From Chryseobacterium sp. JV274 (GTDB lineage: Bacteria > Bacteroidota > Bacteroidia > Flavobacteriales > Weeksellaceae): a DNA stretch of 64,000 nucleotides. The stretch is from the NCBI RefSeq assembly GCF_903969135.1, contig NZ_LR824569.1:310001-374000 (forward strand), read 5' to 3'. The notes below the pieces were generated by a model. That model was not told where the DNA came from. It did not search any database and saw only the letters and a list, made by a program, of their open reading frames with translations. This document shows, in pieces, positions 18,252 through 26,741 of the stretch (position 1 is its first letter; every line of letters starts with the position of its first letter). The position numbers were made by a program, and so were the translations under genes.

Positions 18252-19130
18252 ATGCTAAACAATAAATTATTACAAGTATTCCTTTTTTCTTTTTCTTCAC
18301 TGTTCATTGCGCAACAAAAGAAAATTTCACTTTCTGATTTTCCTGATGATAAAGTAATGGTGGTTGCCCACCGTGGGGATTGGAGAGAAGCTCCGGAAAA
18401 CTCAGTATGGGCAGTAAAAAAAGCAATTGAAAAAGGAGTGGATATGGCTGAAATAGATCTTGCCATGACCAAAGACAGTGTCTTGATCCTGATGCACGAC
18501 AATACCATTGACAGGACGACAACAGGAAAAGGAAAGCCGTCTGATTTTACACTGGACGAAATCAAAAAACTCCATCTGAGAGACGGTCTGGGAGTGGAAA
18601 CGCAAATGAAAGTTCCCACATTACAGGAAATTCTGGAAATCTCAGACGGAAAAATTCTTCTGAATCTGGATAAAGGTTTTGATTACATCAAACAGGTATA
18701 TCCTTTGGTAAAAAAACGAAATATGCTTGATCAGATTTTGTTTAAAGGCCACGAATCTTACCCTGAATTCAATCAGAAATACGGCGATATTAAAAATGAG
18801 ATTCACTATATGCCGATTATTCAGTTAGGCAAAAGTGAAGATCTTAAAAAAATCTCAGATTATATCAGAAACTATAAAATCTACGGCTTTGAATTTACAG
18901 TAGGAACAACGGAAAAGGATCTGATTGATTTTAAATCTTTAAGAGAAAAAAAGGTCAAAATCTGGGTCAATTCATTGTGGCCACACCATAACGCCGGAAA
19001 TAATGATGATCTGGTCCTGGAAAATGCGGATGTTTATGATTGGTATATAACTAAAGGGGTCAACGTTATTCAGACGGACCGACCGAAAGAGCTTATCAAT
19101 TATCTGAAACGTAAAAAGCTTTATTTTTAA
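18252..19130 (+). CDS. Secreted glycerophosphodiester phosphodiesterase
   Basis: Hydrolyses glycerophosphodiesters to glycerol-3-phosphate and an alcohol; 292 residues with an N-terminal signal peptide (1-20, ending FIAQ) that places it in the periplasm or outside. The GDPD catalytic motifs are intact: His40-Arg41-Gly and Glu49 in HRGDWREAPEN, Glu67-x-Asp69 (EIDLAMTKD) and His82-Asp83 (LMHD). Position 17 bases after the SusD stop makes it the third gene of the susCD operon, so the imported or surface-bound substrate is probably a phosphodiester such as a deacylated phospholipid or a teichoic-acid-like compound. The TIM-barrel length fits the family. Confidence 0.92.
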   Translation: MLNNKLLQVFLFSFSSLFIAQQKKISLSDFPDDKVMVVAHRGDWREAPENSVWAVKKAIEKGVDMAEIDLAMTKDSVLILMHDNTIDRTTTGKGKPSDFTLDEIKKLHLRDGLGVETQMKVPTLQEILEISDGKILLNLDKGFDYIKQVYPLVKKRNMLDQILFKGHESYPEFNQKYGDIKNEIHYMPIIQLGKSEDLKKISDYIRNYKIYGFEFTVGTTEKDLIDFKSLREKKVKIWVNSLWPHHNAGNNDDLVLENADVYDWYITKGVNVIQTDRPKELINYLKRKKLYF

Positions 19131-19175
19131 TAGACAAAGCGCTGAAATCAAAGATTTCAGCGCTTTGTCTATTAA
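19129..19175. terminator. Very long perfect terminator stem after the SusCD-GDPD operon
   Basis: A perfect 21-bp stem (19129-19149 with 19153-19173, core AGACAAAGCGCTGAAATC) closes on a three-base loop and overlaps the phosphodiesterase stop codon. The T-run after it is weak, but the stem strength makes it a clear 3' end or mRNA stabiliser. Confidence 0.8.
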
Positions 19176-19301
19176 ATAATGATTTTATGGAGAATAAAGG
19201 ATTTGAATTTGATTATCGTAAGTAATAATGGGAAAAAGCTCGATAGAAGAAAAAATATTTCCTGTTTGGTAATGAAGTGTTAATGTAAGATGAGTGCTGA
19301 T

Positions 19302-19329
19302 TTGTTATTAACTTATTTCTCTACATTTG
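19302..19329 (+). promoter_or_regulatory. Flavobacterial consensus promoter of the lipoprotein gene
   Basis: TTG at 19302-19304 and TACATTTG at 19322-19329 are 17 bases apart, a full match to the -33/-7 consensus, 19 bases before the ATG. Confidence 0.75.
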
Positions 19330-19348
19330 GTGAATAAACTAAATAACT

Positions 19349-19996
19349 ATGAAAAAACTATTACTTATCGCAAGTAGTGTATTATTGTTTTCTTGTACAA
19401 CCGGCGAAGAATTAGAAACTTCGGCAAATACAGAATCAAACTCAAAACAAATTACTTTACAGAAGGCTAAATCTGGAGCCAGTCTTTTGGTAGGTGAAAA
19501 CATCACATTAAAATGTAATGGATCATCAAATTTCCAAAATCCTATTAATGTAAATCCTAACTATCCTTACATAAGTTCTTATGAAGTGCTTTATCGTGAT
19601 TTAGCACCATTGTATGGAAGAAATCAACTCAGGCTTTCAGAGTTTGTTGCAAAACATATTTGGGGATATGGCGGGCCTTTTACCAGTCTCACTGAGATTT
19701 ATATTGGATACAATGCCATGAATGATTTTAATAACTCAAGTGTGAATTATAGTTATATTCAAGATTATACAATAGGTCAGGACGGAGATAATGCGCAAAT
19801 ATATGGAGATATGTTTGGAAGCAACAGCGTTCCTATGACAAATGATGCAGCCAATACAGTTTATCATGGTTTTAAAGCTAAGATAGACCAATTAACTTCC
19901 CAAGGAAAGCAAATAACAGCTGTTCACCTTTACACTGACGGCCTGCTATGCATTCCCAGTGTGAGATTTATTAAAATGACTGTAAAAGTATTATAA
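19349..19996 (+). CDS. Hypothetical secreted lipoprotein
   Basis: A 215-residue exported protein. The start is fixed by a lipoprotein signal: MKKLLLIASSVLLFSCTTGEE, with the lipidated Cys at position 16. The mature part begins with a Ser/Thr/Asn-rich linker, then an Asn- and Tyr-rich region without recognised catalytic motifs and only two further Cys residues (the first in TLKCNGSS, the second in LLCIPSVR), which could form a disulphide. It has its own promoter and terminator. Function is not recognised. Confidence 0.75.
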   Translation: MKKLLLIASSVLLFSCTTGEELETSANTESNSKQITLQKAKSGASLLVGENITLKCNGSSNFQNPINVNPNYPYISSYEVLYRDLAPLYGRNQLRLSEFVAKHIWGYGGPFTSLTEIYIGYNAMNDFNNSSVNYSYIQDYTIGQDGDNAQIYGDMFGSNSVPMTNDAANTVYHGFKAKIDQLTSQGKQITAVHLYTDGLLCIPSVRFIKMTVKVL

Positions 19997-20014
19997 ATAG
20001 TTCTGTTAAAAATC

Positions 20015-20040
20015 AAGCTCCTTAATTGGAGCTTTTTTAT
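20015..20040 (+). terminator. Terminator of the lipoprotein gene
   Basis: AAGCTCC pairs with GGAGCTT around a six-base loop and is followed by six T residues. Confidence 0.85.
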
Positions 20041-20057
20041 TTACTGTTCTATCAAAA

Positions 20058-20087
20058 ACAAAAGGTGGACTGCAATAATCCACCTTT
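20058..20087 (-). terminator. Terminator of the alpha/beta-hydrolase gene
   Basis: AAAGGTGGA pairs with TCCACCTTT; read on the minus strand it is followed by a T-rich tract and lies 22 bases after the hydrolase stop codon. Confidence 0.75.
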
Positions 20088-20108
20088 CTTTATAATAGCT
20101 GTCTTCTG

Positions 20109-20930
20109 TTAAGACTGGATAAATTCCAAAAGATCTTTGTTGATCGTTTCATGTTCTGTAGTTGGCATTCCGTGAGGGAAACCTGGGTAAGTAATCAGTT
20201 TACCGTTCTTTAATAACTTCGCTGATTTTATAGCAGAATTTTCGATTGGAACAATCTGATCATCCTCTCCATGTAATACCAAAACAGGAATATCAACTGC
20301 TTTCAAATCTTCTGTAAAATCAGTTTCAGAAAATGCTTTAATACCGTCATAGTGAGCAACAATTCCACCCATCATTCCTTGTCTCCACCAGTTTCTCTGA
20401 ATTCCGTCTTTGATATTTGCACCTTCTCTGTTGTAACCGTAGAAAGGAAACGTCAGATCAAAATAAAACTGGTTTCTGTTGTTCAAAGTCTGCTCTCTGA
20501 TACCATCAAAAACTTCCATTGGAACTCCGTCAGGATTGTTTTCACTTTTTACCATAACCGGAGGAACAGCGCTGATTAATACAGCTTTTTTTGCTCTGCC
20601 GTTAGCATATTTATGTACATATCGGATCACTTCTCCACCACCTGTAGAGTGTCCTATATGAACAACATCTTTCAAATCAAGAAATTCTACAAGTTCCGCA
20701 GCATCAGAAGCATATTGTTCAATGGTATGGTTATAGATATTCTGGCTTGAACGGCCGTGGCCTCTTCTGTCATGAGAAATTACTCTGTAGCCTCTCTGTA
20801 AGAAAAAGATAACCTGTGCATCCCAATCGTCAGATGATAATGGCCATCCATGGTGAAACATTAATACTGGTCCTTGTCCTTGGTCTTTGTAAAAAATTTC
20901 AGTTCCGTCTTTTAATGTAAGTGTGCTCAT
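20109..20930 (-). CDS. Alpha/beta hydrolase, cofactor-free haloperoxidase/esterase type
   Basis: A 273-residue cytoplasmic alpha/beta-fold hydrolase closely resembling the non-haem chloroperoxidase/aryl-esterase group. The catalytic triad can be read: nucleophile Ser95 in GHSTGGG, Asp224 in HGEDDQIVP and His253 in FPHGMP. The oxyanion-hole motif HHGWPLSSDDW and the SHDRRGHGRS segment are the usual ones for this group. Such enzymes hydrolyse esters and can make peracids; the natural substrate is unknown. It is monocistronic with a terminator and a minus-strand -7 box. Confidence 0.92.
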   Translation of the reverse strand: MSTLTLKDGTEIFYKDQGQGPVLMFHHGWPLSSDDWDAQVIFFLQRGYRVISHDRRGHGRSSQNIYNHTIEQYASDAAELVEFLDLKDVVHIGHSTGGGEVIRYVHKYANGRAKKAVLISAVPPVMVKSENNPDGVPMEVFDGIREQTLNNRNQFYFDLTFPFYGYNREGANIKDGIQRNWWRQGMMGGIVAHYDGIKAFSETDFTEDLKAVDIPVLVLHGEDDQIVPIENSAIKSAKLLKNGKLITYPGFPHGMPTTEHETINKDLLEFIQS

Positions 20931-20995
20931 AGTTTTAAATTTTTAATGTTAATGATTAATTTGTATAATAATTTTTTGTTGTCTTAATTCTTTAG

Positions 20996-21003
20996 CAAAT
21001 GTA
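20996..21003 (-). promoter_or_regulatory. -7 box for the alpha/beta hydrolase
   Basis: Reads TACATTTG on the minus strand, 66 bases upstream of the ATG; no clear TTG is found at the expected distance. Confidence 0.5.
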
Positions 21004-21126
21004 GGACAGTTTGAGTTCTCTGAAATTAATCTAGTTTAATTTCGTTCATATTTAATAAAAAATTTTTATTGGGATGTCAGATCTGTTTTTTGCCTGCATT
21101 CTTTTGGATAACCAAATTTTTACAGG

Positions 21127-21161
21127 AAAGGCACTAACCAAGGATGATTAATGCCTTTTTT
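21127..21161. terminator. Weak terminator-like hairpin after the PhzF-like gene
   Basis: AAAGGCA pairs with TGCCTTT. It has T residues on both strands, with the better run on the plus strand, where no gene ends; it more probably ends the minus-strand PhzF-like gene. Confidence 0.4.
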
Positions 21162-21227
21162 GCTGTCATTTCAATATATCCTTCTCTAGAACGAGTTGTT
21201 TGACTATTCAGTTGGATAGGGATAATA

Positions 21228-22016
21228 TTATTCTATCCATAAATGTCCCATAGAATAGGTTTTACCTTTACCCGCAACGATAACTCTTTCATTTTTATTT
21301 TCGCAATACAGCTGTCCACCTCTTTCAGACAGCTGGCGGGCAAAAAGTGTATCTTTTCCTAATCTTGAAGACCAGAACGGAATGAGCGAGCAGTGGGCAG
21401 AACCGGTTACAGGATCTTCGAGAATAGAGGACTGCGGAGTAAAATATCTTGAGACAAAATCACTGTCTGTACCGGCTGCCGTTACAACAAGACCGCCAGG
21501 ATCCAGATTGATAAGGTCAAAAACAGATCTTTCAATTTTGATATTTTTGATGTCGTCCTCAGAATCATAGAGCAGAATATAATCTCTTGATTTGAAAACT
21601 TCTTTGGGCTGTATATTGAGTGCTTCGGATATGCTGTCCGGAAGAGCAGCTGCTTCAGGCATTCTTGAAGGAAAATTCATATAGTAAACACCATCTTTAA
21701 CCTCAACCGTTAACTCACCGCTTTTAGTTTCAAAAATGATTGTATTACTCTGATAGTTTAAGATCGAGATGAGGCAGTGCGCTGTAGCAAGAGTAGCATG
21801 TCCACATAAGTCCATCTCTATTTCGGGCGTAAACCATCTCAGGTGAACAGTACTGCCATTGTTGATAAAGAAAGCTGTTTCGGCTACGGCATTTTCGCGG
21901 GCAATTTTTAAAAGTAACTCATCGGGTAACCAGTTTTTTAAAGGAACAACACAGGCAGGATTTCCATGGAAAATTTTTTCAGTAAATGCATCTATTTGAT
22001 ATAATTCTAACTTCAT
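21228..22016 (-). CDS. PhzF-family isomerase-like protein
   Basis: A 262-residue member of the PhzF/diaminopimelate-epimerase fold. The N-terminal motif DAFTEKIFHGNPACVV, the catalytic-type Glu46 in NAVAETAFF, the WFTPEIEMDLCGHATLA block and the C-terminal DPVTGSAHC loop are all present, as in PhzF where the Glu shifts protons during phenazine synthesis. No other phenazine genes are nearby, so it is a generic PhzF-like protein of unknown substrate. It lies 65 bases downstream of the AraC-type regulator on the same strand and may be co-transcribed with it. Confidence 0.9.
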   Translation of the reverse strand: MKLELYQIDAFTEKIFHGNPACVVPLKNWLPDELLLKIARENAVAETAFFINNGSTVHLRWFTPEIEMDLCGHATLATAHCLISILNYQSNTIIFETKSGELTVEVKDGVYYMNFPSRMPEAAALPDSISEALNIQPKEVFKSRDYILLYDSEDDIKNIKIERSVFDLINLDPGGLVVTAAGTDSDFVSRYFTPQSSILEDPVTGSAHCSLIPFWSSRLGKDTLFARQLSERGGQLYCENKNERVIVAGKGKTYSMGHLWIE

Positions 22017-22081
22017 GATTGATAAAAATTTCTGTCTCTAACGAAGATACTCTATTTTTCAGACAATTGTTGACAGATTCA

Positions 22082-23704
22082 TCACTCTGCTGTTTTTTCT
22101 TTTTTCAGCTGACTGATAAAATAGGAAGGACTTACCCCGGTTTCTTTTTTAAATATAACCGCAAAAACTTCTCTTGAAGAGAAACCGCAAGCTTCTGCCA
22201 GATAGCTTATTTTATATTCTCTGAAGATAGGAGTATCATATAACTTATTTGTAATGAATTGAATCCGAAGCCCATTAATATAATTATTGAAGCTTTTATT
22301 TTTATACTGTTTGATAATCTCTGACAGATATCTTGGGTTGGTAGCCAGTGAATTGGATAAAGAGGTTAGTGTCAGATCTTTTTTCAGGAACTTTTCAGAT
22401 TTTTCAAATTTTGAAAGTTTACTCAGTAACAGAGTCGTAGTTTCTTCAGAGATGATTAGATTATTTTCTGGTCCTTTATTTTCTGGTTTGATTTCAGTGT
22501 ATTGCTTTTCAGTAACCTGTACTTCTTTTTTCAGATTCTCAATAATTGTTTCATATCGCTGATGAAGCTTATTTTGATTTCGTTTCCAATACCACCATCC
22601 TCCTGTAACAAGAACCAGGGCTATGATAAAAAAAACGGCGGCGAACTGTAAGATATTATTCTGATGAACTTTATCTTTTTGCAGATTTATTTTTTTAATA
22701 GTTTTATCAGCAGACATCTTGTTTGAATGGGCTAAACTATCGCTAAGGTTTGAATAAAGAGCCATATATTTGATGGTAGAATCTTTATTTTTAAGACTTT
22801 CAAAAGAATTGGTCAAAGTAGCATATGCAGCTACTCTGCTGGCAGGGGAATGTGTTCTCTTTTCTAATTGTAAAACTTCCTGTGCATACTCAATGGCTTC
22901 TGTATTTTTACCCTGTTCCGAATAGAAGTGTCCCAGATAATTTAATATAGGAATTTTATCAACTTTCATCTGAGTAAATTTCCTTTGATTCAGGATGTTT
23001 AAAGATTTTTGCAGGTATTCTTCAGCAATATCCAGTCGTTTGGGATTTGAAATCATCGCATAATACATTCCTATATTCATATAAAGATATGAGATCATGT
23101 CATACTTTTGATCTGTCTGCCGGGTATTTTCAAGATCACTTATTTTTTCTGCTTCCTGCAGGCTTTTTTTGAAATACAATAGAATAGTGTCCTGATGAGC
23201 TTTTTTAGGAATATAATAGCCGGCCGTTAAACCCTGGTAAATATGTGCCCTGTTAAAGTGTTTTTTGTTTTCATCGGTAAGTTTATTAACGAAATATTCT
23301 GCCTTATGAAGTTCTTTATAGTTTTCATCAAAAAGACCAAGTGCTGAAAGAGCAGTTCCTCTCTCAATATATGCCATAGCAATAGATTCGTTATCGCCAG
23401 CTGCCTTGGCTGCCTTTTCTACTTCATAAGAGTATTCAATAGACTTTTCATTTTCATCAATATTATGATAGAGCATCATTATGTTCTTTACGCTTGTAAG
23501 GATAGATTCTCTGTCATTAATGTCTTTAGCATCTTGTAATATCTGTAAATAAAGCTGAATCTTTTTCTTAGGATCAAGAGATATATTTTTAGCGGATGCT
23601 AATTTCTTGTTGATACTTTGTTTGGTAATGGTTCGGTTATCTATTTGGGCGTGGTAAAAACCGAAAATGATACAGGCGAACAAAAGAATAATGTTGTTTT
23701 TCAT
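22082..23704 (-). CDS. Membrane-anchored TPR protein with AraC-type DNA-binding domain
   Basis: A 540-residue regulator with an unusual layout: signal peptide (1-20, ending FYHAQ), a periplasmic TPR superhelix (about 60-330, with repeated A-E-YLQKSL-type units), one membrane helix near residues 345-365 (AAVFFIIALVLVTGGWWYW), a charged linker, and a C-terminal AraC double helix-turn-helix (about 435-535, including ISYLAEACGFSSREVFAVIFKKETGVSPSYFI). This topology would let a periplasmic signal control a DNA-bound cytoplasmic domain. Such proteins recur in Flavobacteriia. The target and the ligand are unknown; the PhzF-like gene downstream is one candidate target. Confidence 0.9.
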   Translation of the reverse strand: MKNNIILLFACIIFGFYHAQIDNRTITKQSINKKLASAKNISLDPKKKIQLYLQILQDAKDINDRESILTSVKNIMMLYHNIDENEKSIEYSYEVEKAAKAAGDNESIAMAYIERGTALSALGLFDENYKELHKAEYFVNKLTDENKKHFNRAHIYQGLTAGYYIPKKAHQDTILLYFKKSLQEAEKISDLENTRQTDQKYDMISYLYMNIGMYYAMISNPKRLDIAEEYLQKSLNILNQRKFTQMKVDKIPILNYLGHFYSEQGKNTEAIEYAQEVLQLEKRTHSPASRVAAYATLTNSFESLKNKDSTIKYMALYSNLSDSLAHSNKMSADKTIKKINLQKDKVHQNNILQFAAVFFIIALVLVTGGWWYWKRNQNKLHQRYETIIENLKKEVQVTEKQYTEIKPENKGPENNLIISEETTTLLLSKLSKFEKSEKFLKKDLTLTSLSNSLATNPRYLSEIIKQYKNKSFNNYINGLRIQFITNKLYDTPIFREYKISYLAEACGFSSREVFAVIFKKETGVSPSYFISQLKKEKTAE

Positions 23705-24134
23705 CCTAGTTAAATTGTTTTTTCTGTTTGCAATTTTAGCGTTATTTTAAGTAATTATCTTTCATTTAAATGTAATTATTTCGGAATTTATATGGCTGTT
23801 TTTATAGATAAATGTCTGATTATTAATTTTATCCGTGTTAATCGGTGTTTTCATACATTGTCATTTCTTTTTATTCTATTATGTGATTTTAACCCTGGAT
23901 TTTGCCTGTTTCGGGAATGTAATATAAACCGAATTTCTTACTACACACACTCATTTGGTGTATGCCAATCATCTACATTTGCGATTGAAGAATACTTTAT
24001 GCTGTGATAAAGATTTAAAAAAATATATCAGTTAAATTTAAATAAATGTGCAATAAAACAGCCTTTGATATAAACACAAAATTCTAAAACAAAAACCTGA
24101 ATGATGAAAAAAATAACTGTAAAAATCTTCCGCA
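23705..24134. other. Divergent intergenic region before the HTH/C1q cluster
   Basis: This 430-base spacer is AT-rich. It contains the plus-strand promoter at 23974-23981 and no credible gene; a 71-codon frame at 23792-24007 ends just after that promoter and looks accidental. A 17-codon frame from 24101 is also unsupported. Confidence 0.5.
23955..23981 (+). promoter_or_regulatory. Promoter for the HTH/C1q-like cluster
   Basis: TTG at 23955-23957 and TACATTTG at 23974-23981 with a 16-base spacer fit the flavobacterial consensus and leave a leader of about 145 bases before the first HTH gene. Confidence 0.6.
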
Positions 24135-24572
24135 ATGATTCTGGATCTTAAAAATATTCATATAGGATCTTTGATAAAGCTGCGTATTGAAGAATGGAAT
24201 ATCAATGTACTCCGGATATGTAAATTTCTGAAATGTACAGAAGACGAATTGAATTCTATGTTATCAGAAAAGTCTCTGGATTCTGAAATCATATTGAAAC
24301 TAAGTACACTGCTGGAATATGATTTTTTCAGGCTTTATTCTCAGTATCTGATCCTTTATGCTCCTCAAGCAATTTCAAATGATTCTGAAAAGAAAACCGC
24401 CCTTCCCCAATACCGGAAAAACATATATACAAAAGAGATGGTAGACTTTATTTTGGATCAAATTGATAGTGGAGGTAAAACACAAATGCAAATTGTAAAA
24501 GAGTATAGAATTCCAAGATCTACTTTGTACAAATGGGTGAGCAAATATGCACAATCAAAAAAGAAAGATTAA
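24135..24572 (+). CDS. Small helix-turn-helix protein, transposase-HTH type
   Basis: A 145-residue protein. Residues about 95-140 hold a helix-turn-helix of the kind seen in IS3-type OrfA proteins (YTKEMVDFILDQIDSG, then QIVKEYRIPRSTLYKWVSKY). The N-terminal half has a second, weaker helical element (IEEWNINVLRICKFLKCTEDELNSML) reminiscent of an XRE-like fold. No transposase catalytic domain follows, and the next gene is another small HTH protein, so it is more likely a domesticated regulator than a mobile element. It precedes three secreted C1q-like genes on the same strand. Confidence 0.7.
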   Translation: MILDLKNIHIGSLIKLRIEEWNINVLRICKFLKCTEDELNSMLSEKSLDSEIILKLSTLLEYDFFRLYSQYLILYAPQAISNDSEKKTALPQYRKNIYTKEMVDFILDQIDSGGKTQMQIVKEYRIPRSTLYKWVSKYAQSKKKD

Positions 24573-24576
24573 TTAA

Positions 24577-24900
24577 ATGAAGAACACGCCTGATTATAAA
24601 AAAATTTTTAATGATATAATCAATATAAAATTCCCTGAAAAAAAAGAGATATGCAGCCATTTATTAGATAAATCAGATTTATCGGTACTTGATATTATAG
24701 ATCTTAATGAGCTTCTTTTCAGAAACAGTTCCAAAGAAAACAGTGTTTTTAACCAGAAACACCGCTCTTATAATGAATCCGTGATTTATCAAATATTAGA
24801 ATATCAGAAAAAGAACCGGCTGAACAATTCCCAACTTGCCGGACATTTTAAATTAAGCAGGAATACTGTTACTAAATGGAAAAGTCTTTTTCCGATCTAA
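24577..24900 (+). CDS. Small helix-turn-helix protein
   Basis: A 107-residue protein starting four bases after the previous HTH gene. The C-terminal 45 residues form a helix-turn-helix (ILEYQKKNRLNNSQLAGHFKLSRNTVTKWKSLF), while the N-terminus is helical and acidic. It shares general design but little sequence with its neighbour. The tight spacing implies co-transcription and perhaps a hetero-oligomeric DNA-binding unit for the adjacent C1q-like operon. Exact role is unknown. Confidence 0.65.
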   Translation: MKNTPDYKKIFNDIINIKFPEKKEICSHLLDKSDLSVLDIIDLNELLFRNSSKENSVFNQKHRSYNESVIYQILEYQKKNRLNNSQLAGHFKLSRNTVTKWKSLFPI

Positions 24901-24969
24901 TATTTTTTAACCTTTTAAAAGATCTGTCATGGATCAAACTTCAATAGTTCAATTAAAAATATAAAACAG

Positions 24970-25869
24970 ATGAATAAAAAAATGATCATAGTAATACTGG
25001 GGGGTATGCATGGTTTTTTTTCTCCGGTAGATGCCCAAACAGGGATAGGTACCTCTAATCCTCAGGGTATTTTACATGTAGATGGTGCCCAAGATAATGC
25101 TGCTGCCGGAATGCCAACAGTTACCCAGGCTGCAAACGATTTTATTATCAATAAGACTACAGGTTTTTTAGGGCTGGGAGTTCTTGCACCTAGAGTAAAG
25201 CTTGATATGAGGTCTGCAGGCCCGGAAAATGCTCTGGGCCTAAATACCACCACAATGAGTGCGGCTTCGGCAGGAGCAGGAGCTGTACGGTACGATGTCA
25301 TCAACGCACCTGTAGGAGCAAAGATTGAAGTATCAGATGGTTCGGTGTGGAGTAAGGCCTATGTTGCTCCCCAGAAGGCGGTTGTAGTGGCACGTAAAAT
25401 TACAAGCCAGTCAATAACACAGGGCTCGGCAACTAATATTGGTAACTGGAATGTGGTACGTGATATGAGCAATAGTTTTGATGCCAATTTTGGAGTTTTT
25501 ACAGCTCCCCGCGATGGTACCTATACTTTTTTGTTAACCTTTAATTTTAATGGAGTAGTTATTAATGACGGCTCCAGAGTTGAATCACAATTTTACAATA
25601 CAACAACAAACACTGTTCTGGCGAGTGTGTATAAAACCTTCGGGCAATCAATGACAGGTACTTCTGATGATGCTAATGCAACCCGGTCTACACAAGCCGG
25701 GGGATCAAGTACGGTTACACTTACATTGAGTGCAGGTACAAAAGTAGTGACGAGGCTCTGGCATAATCTTATTTCGAGCGGTGCTGTTACACTCAGGGTC
25801 ACAAGTAACTCTACAGATCCCACCAATCCGGATGATGGGTTTAATAATTTAACAATTATCGAACATTAA
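24970..25869 (+). CDS. Secreted C1q-like protein, paralogue 1
   Basis: A 299-residue exported protein with a signal peptide ending near PVDAQ (residue 23). The N-terminal module starts with GIGTSNPQGILHVDG and continues with GLGVLAPRVKLDMRSAG, a repeated head-like motif seen in flavobacterial surface and tail-fibre-like proteins. The C-terminal about 140 residues match the C1q/TNF-like jelly roll: FTAPRDGTYTFLLTFNF corresponds to the F-x-A-P-x-x-G-x-Y-x-F signature, and the protein ends NNLTIIEH. Trimeric assembly is inferred from the fold. Two similar genes follow, and the ligand is unknown. Confidence 0.8.
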   Translation: MNKKMIIVILGGMHGFFSPVDAQTGIGTSNPQGILHVDGAQDNAAAGMPTVTQAANDFIINKTTGFLGLGVLAPRVKLDMRSAGPENALGLNTTTMSAASAGAGAVRYDVINAPVGAKIEVSDGSVWSKAYVAPQKAVVVARKITSQSITQGSATNIGNWNVVRDMSNSFDANFGVFTAPRDGTYTFLLTFNFNGVVINDGSRVESQFYNTTTNTVLASVYKTFGQSMTGTSDDANATRSTQAGGSSTVTLTLSAGTKVVTRLWHNLISSGAVTLRVTSNSTDPTNPDDGFNNLTIIEH

Positions 25870-25879
25870 AAAAATCAAT

Positions 25880-26734
25880 ATGATGAAAAAGAATAGAAAT
25901 ATACTCTATACACTGCTTGCCTATATTTTATGTTTTTCCTCAGGTAATCTCGTTGCGCAGGTAGGTATTTTTACTCATAATCCTGCACAGACTTTACATA
26001 TAGATGCCGCAAAAGACAACGGTAATACCCCGGATGCATTGAAATTATCTAATGATATCGTTGTAAGCACAACAGGCAACATGGGAATTGGTCTGCTGAA
26101 TCCTGTTACTAAGCTGGATCTTCGTTCTGCAGATAATAAAGGAATTATAGGGCTGGGAACAAGTGTACAAACACCGGTTGAGGCCGGTGCCGGTGCTATA
26201 CGTTATAATACAAGTGGATTTTTAGAATACTCAGATGGAGAGCAATGGATTGCCCTGCCTCTTACAGCGCCAACCAAAGCACTTGTGAATGCCAATAAGA
26301 CCTCTGTGCAAAGTATTGGAAATAATACATCCACTCCAATATCAGGCTGGAATGAGACTGTTGATTTAGGTACTGCTGTTCCCAATGGGGACTTTGATCC
26401 TTCCAATGGTACTTTTACAGCTCCCCGCGACGGATTTTATCTGGTGTCTTTTAATATTACACTAGCTAATGGAAACATTCCTAAAAATACTTTTATAGAA
26501 ACCGCAATAGAAAGTAATCAGAGCACTGAGAATATTCCCATATTCAAAACATTAAACTCTTATCCTGCGTTTCAGGCAGGAGCAGTAAGCAATTTTATAA
26601 GCGGAAACTGTAACGCCATTTTCAACCTGAAGACAGGTAATACGATTAAATTCAGCGTTAAACATAATCTAGGTTCTGCAAGGAATACCTTAAATGATGG
26701 AAAATTAAATAATCTAAGTATTAGTGAGCTATAA
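25880..26734 (+). CDS. Secreted C1q-like protein, paralogue 2
   Basis: A 284-residue exported protein (signal peptide about 1-26, ending NLVAQ), 10 bases after paralogue 1. It keeps the same order: head motif VGIFTHNPAQTLHIDAA, second repeat MGIGLLNPVTKLDLRSA, a GAGAIRYN-containing linker, and a C1q-like domain with FTAPRDGFYLVSFNI and the C-terminal NNLSISEL. Similarity to its neighbours is clear in these blocks but low between them, so the duplication is old. Confidence 0.8.
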   Translation: MMKKNRNILYTLLAYILCFSSGNLVAQVGIFTHNPAQTLHIDAAKDNGNTPDALKLSNDIVVSTTGNMGIGLLNPVTKLDLRSADNKGIIGLGTSVQTPVEAGAGAIRYNTSGFLEYSDGEQWIALPLTAPTKALVNANKTSVQSIGNNTSTPISGWNETVDLGTAVPNGDFDPSNGTFTAPRDGFYLVSFNITLANGNIPKNTFIETAIESNQSTENIPIFKTLNSYPAFQAGAVSNFISGNCNAIFNLKTGNTIKFSVKHNLGSARNTLNDGKLNNLSISEL

Positions 26735-26741
26735 AAATAAA

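Noticed and set aside
23792..24007. 71-codon plus-strand frame in the spacer before the HTH cluster
   Set aside because: It runs through the likely promoter of the next operon, and its Phe/Ile/Cys-rich product shows no protein-like pattern.
24101..24151. Possible 16-residue leader peptide before the first HTH gene
   Set aside because: No repeated codon type, hairpin or terminator follows, so there is no support for attenuation.
24135..24900. Insertion sequence
   Set aside because: The HTH proteins resemble IS OrfA DNA-binding parts, but no DDE transposase, terminal inverted repeats or target duplications were seen.
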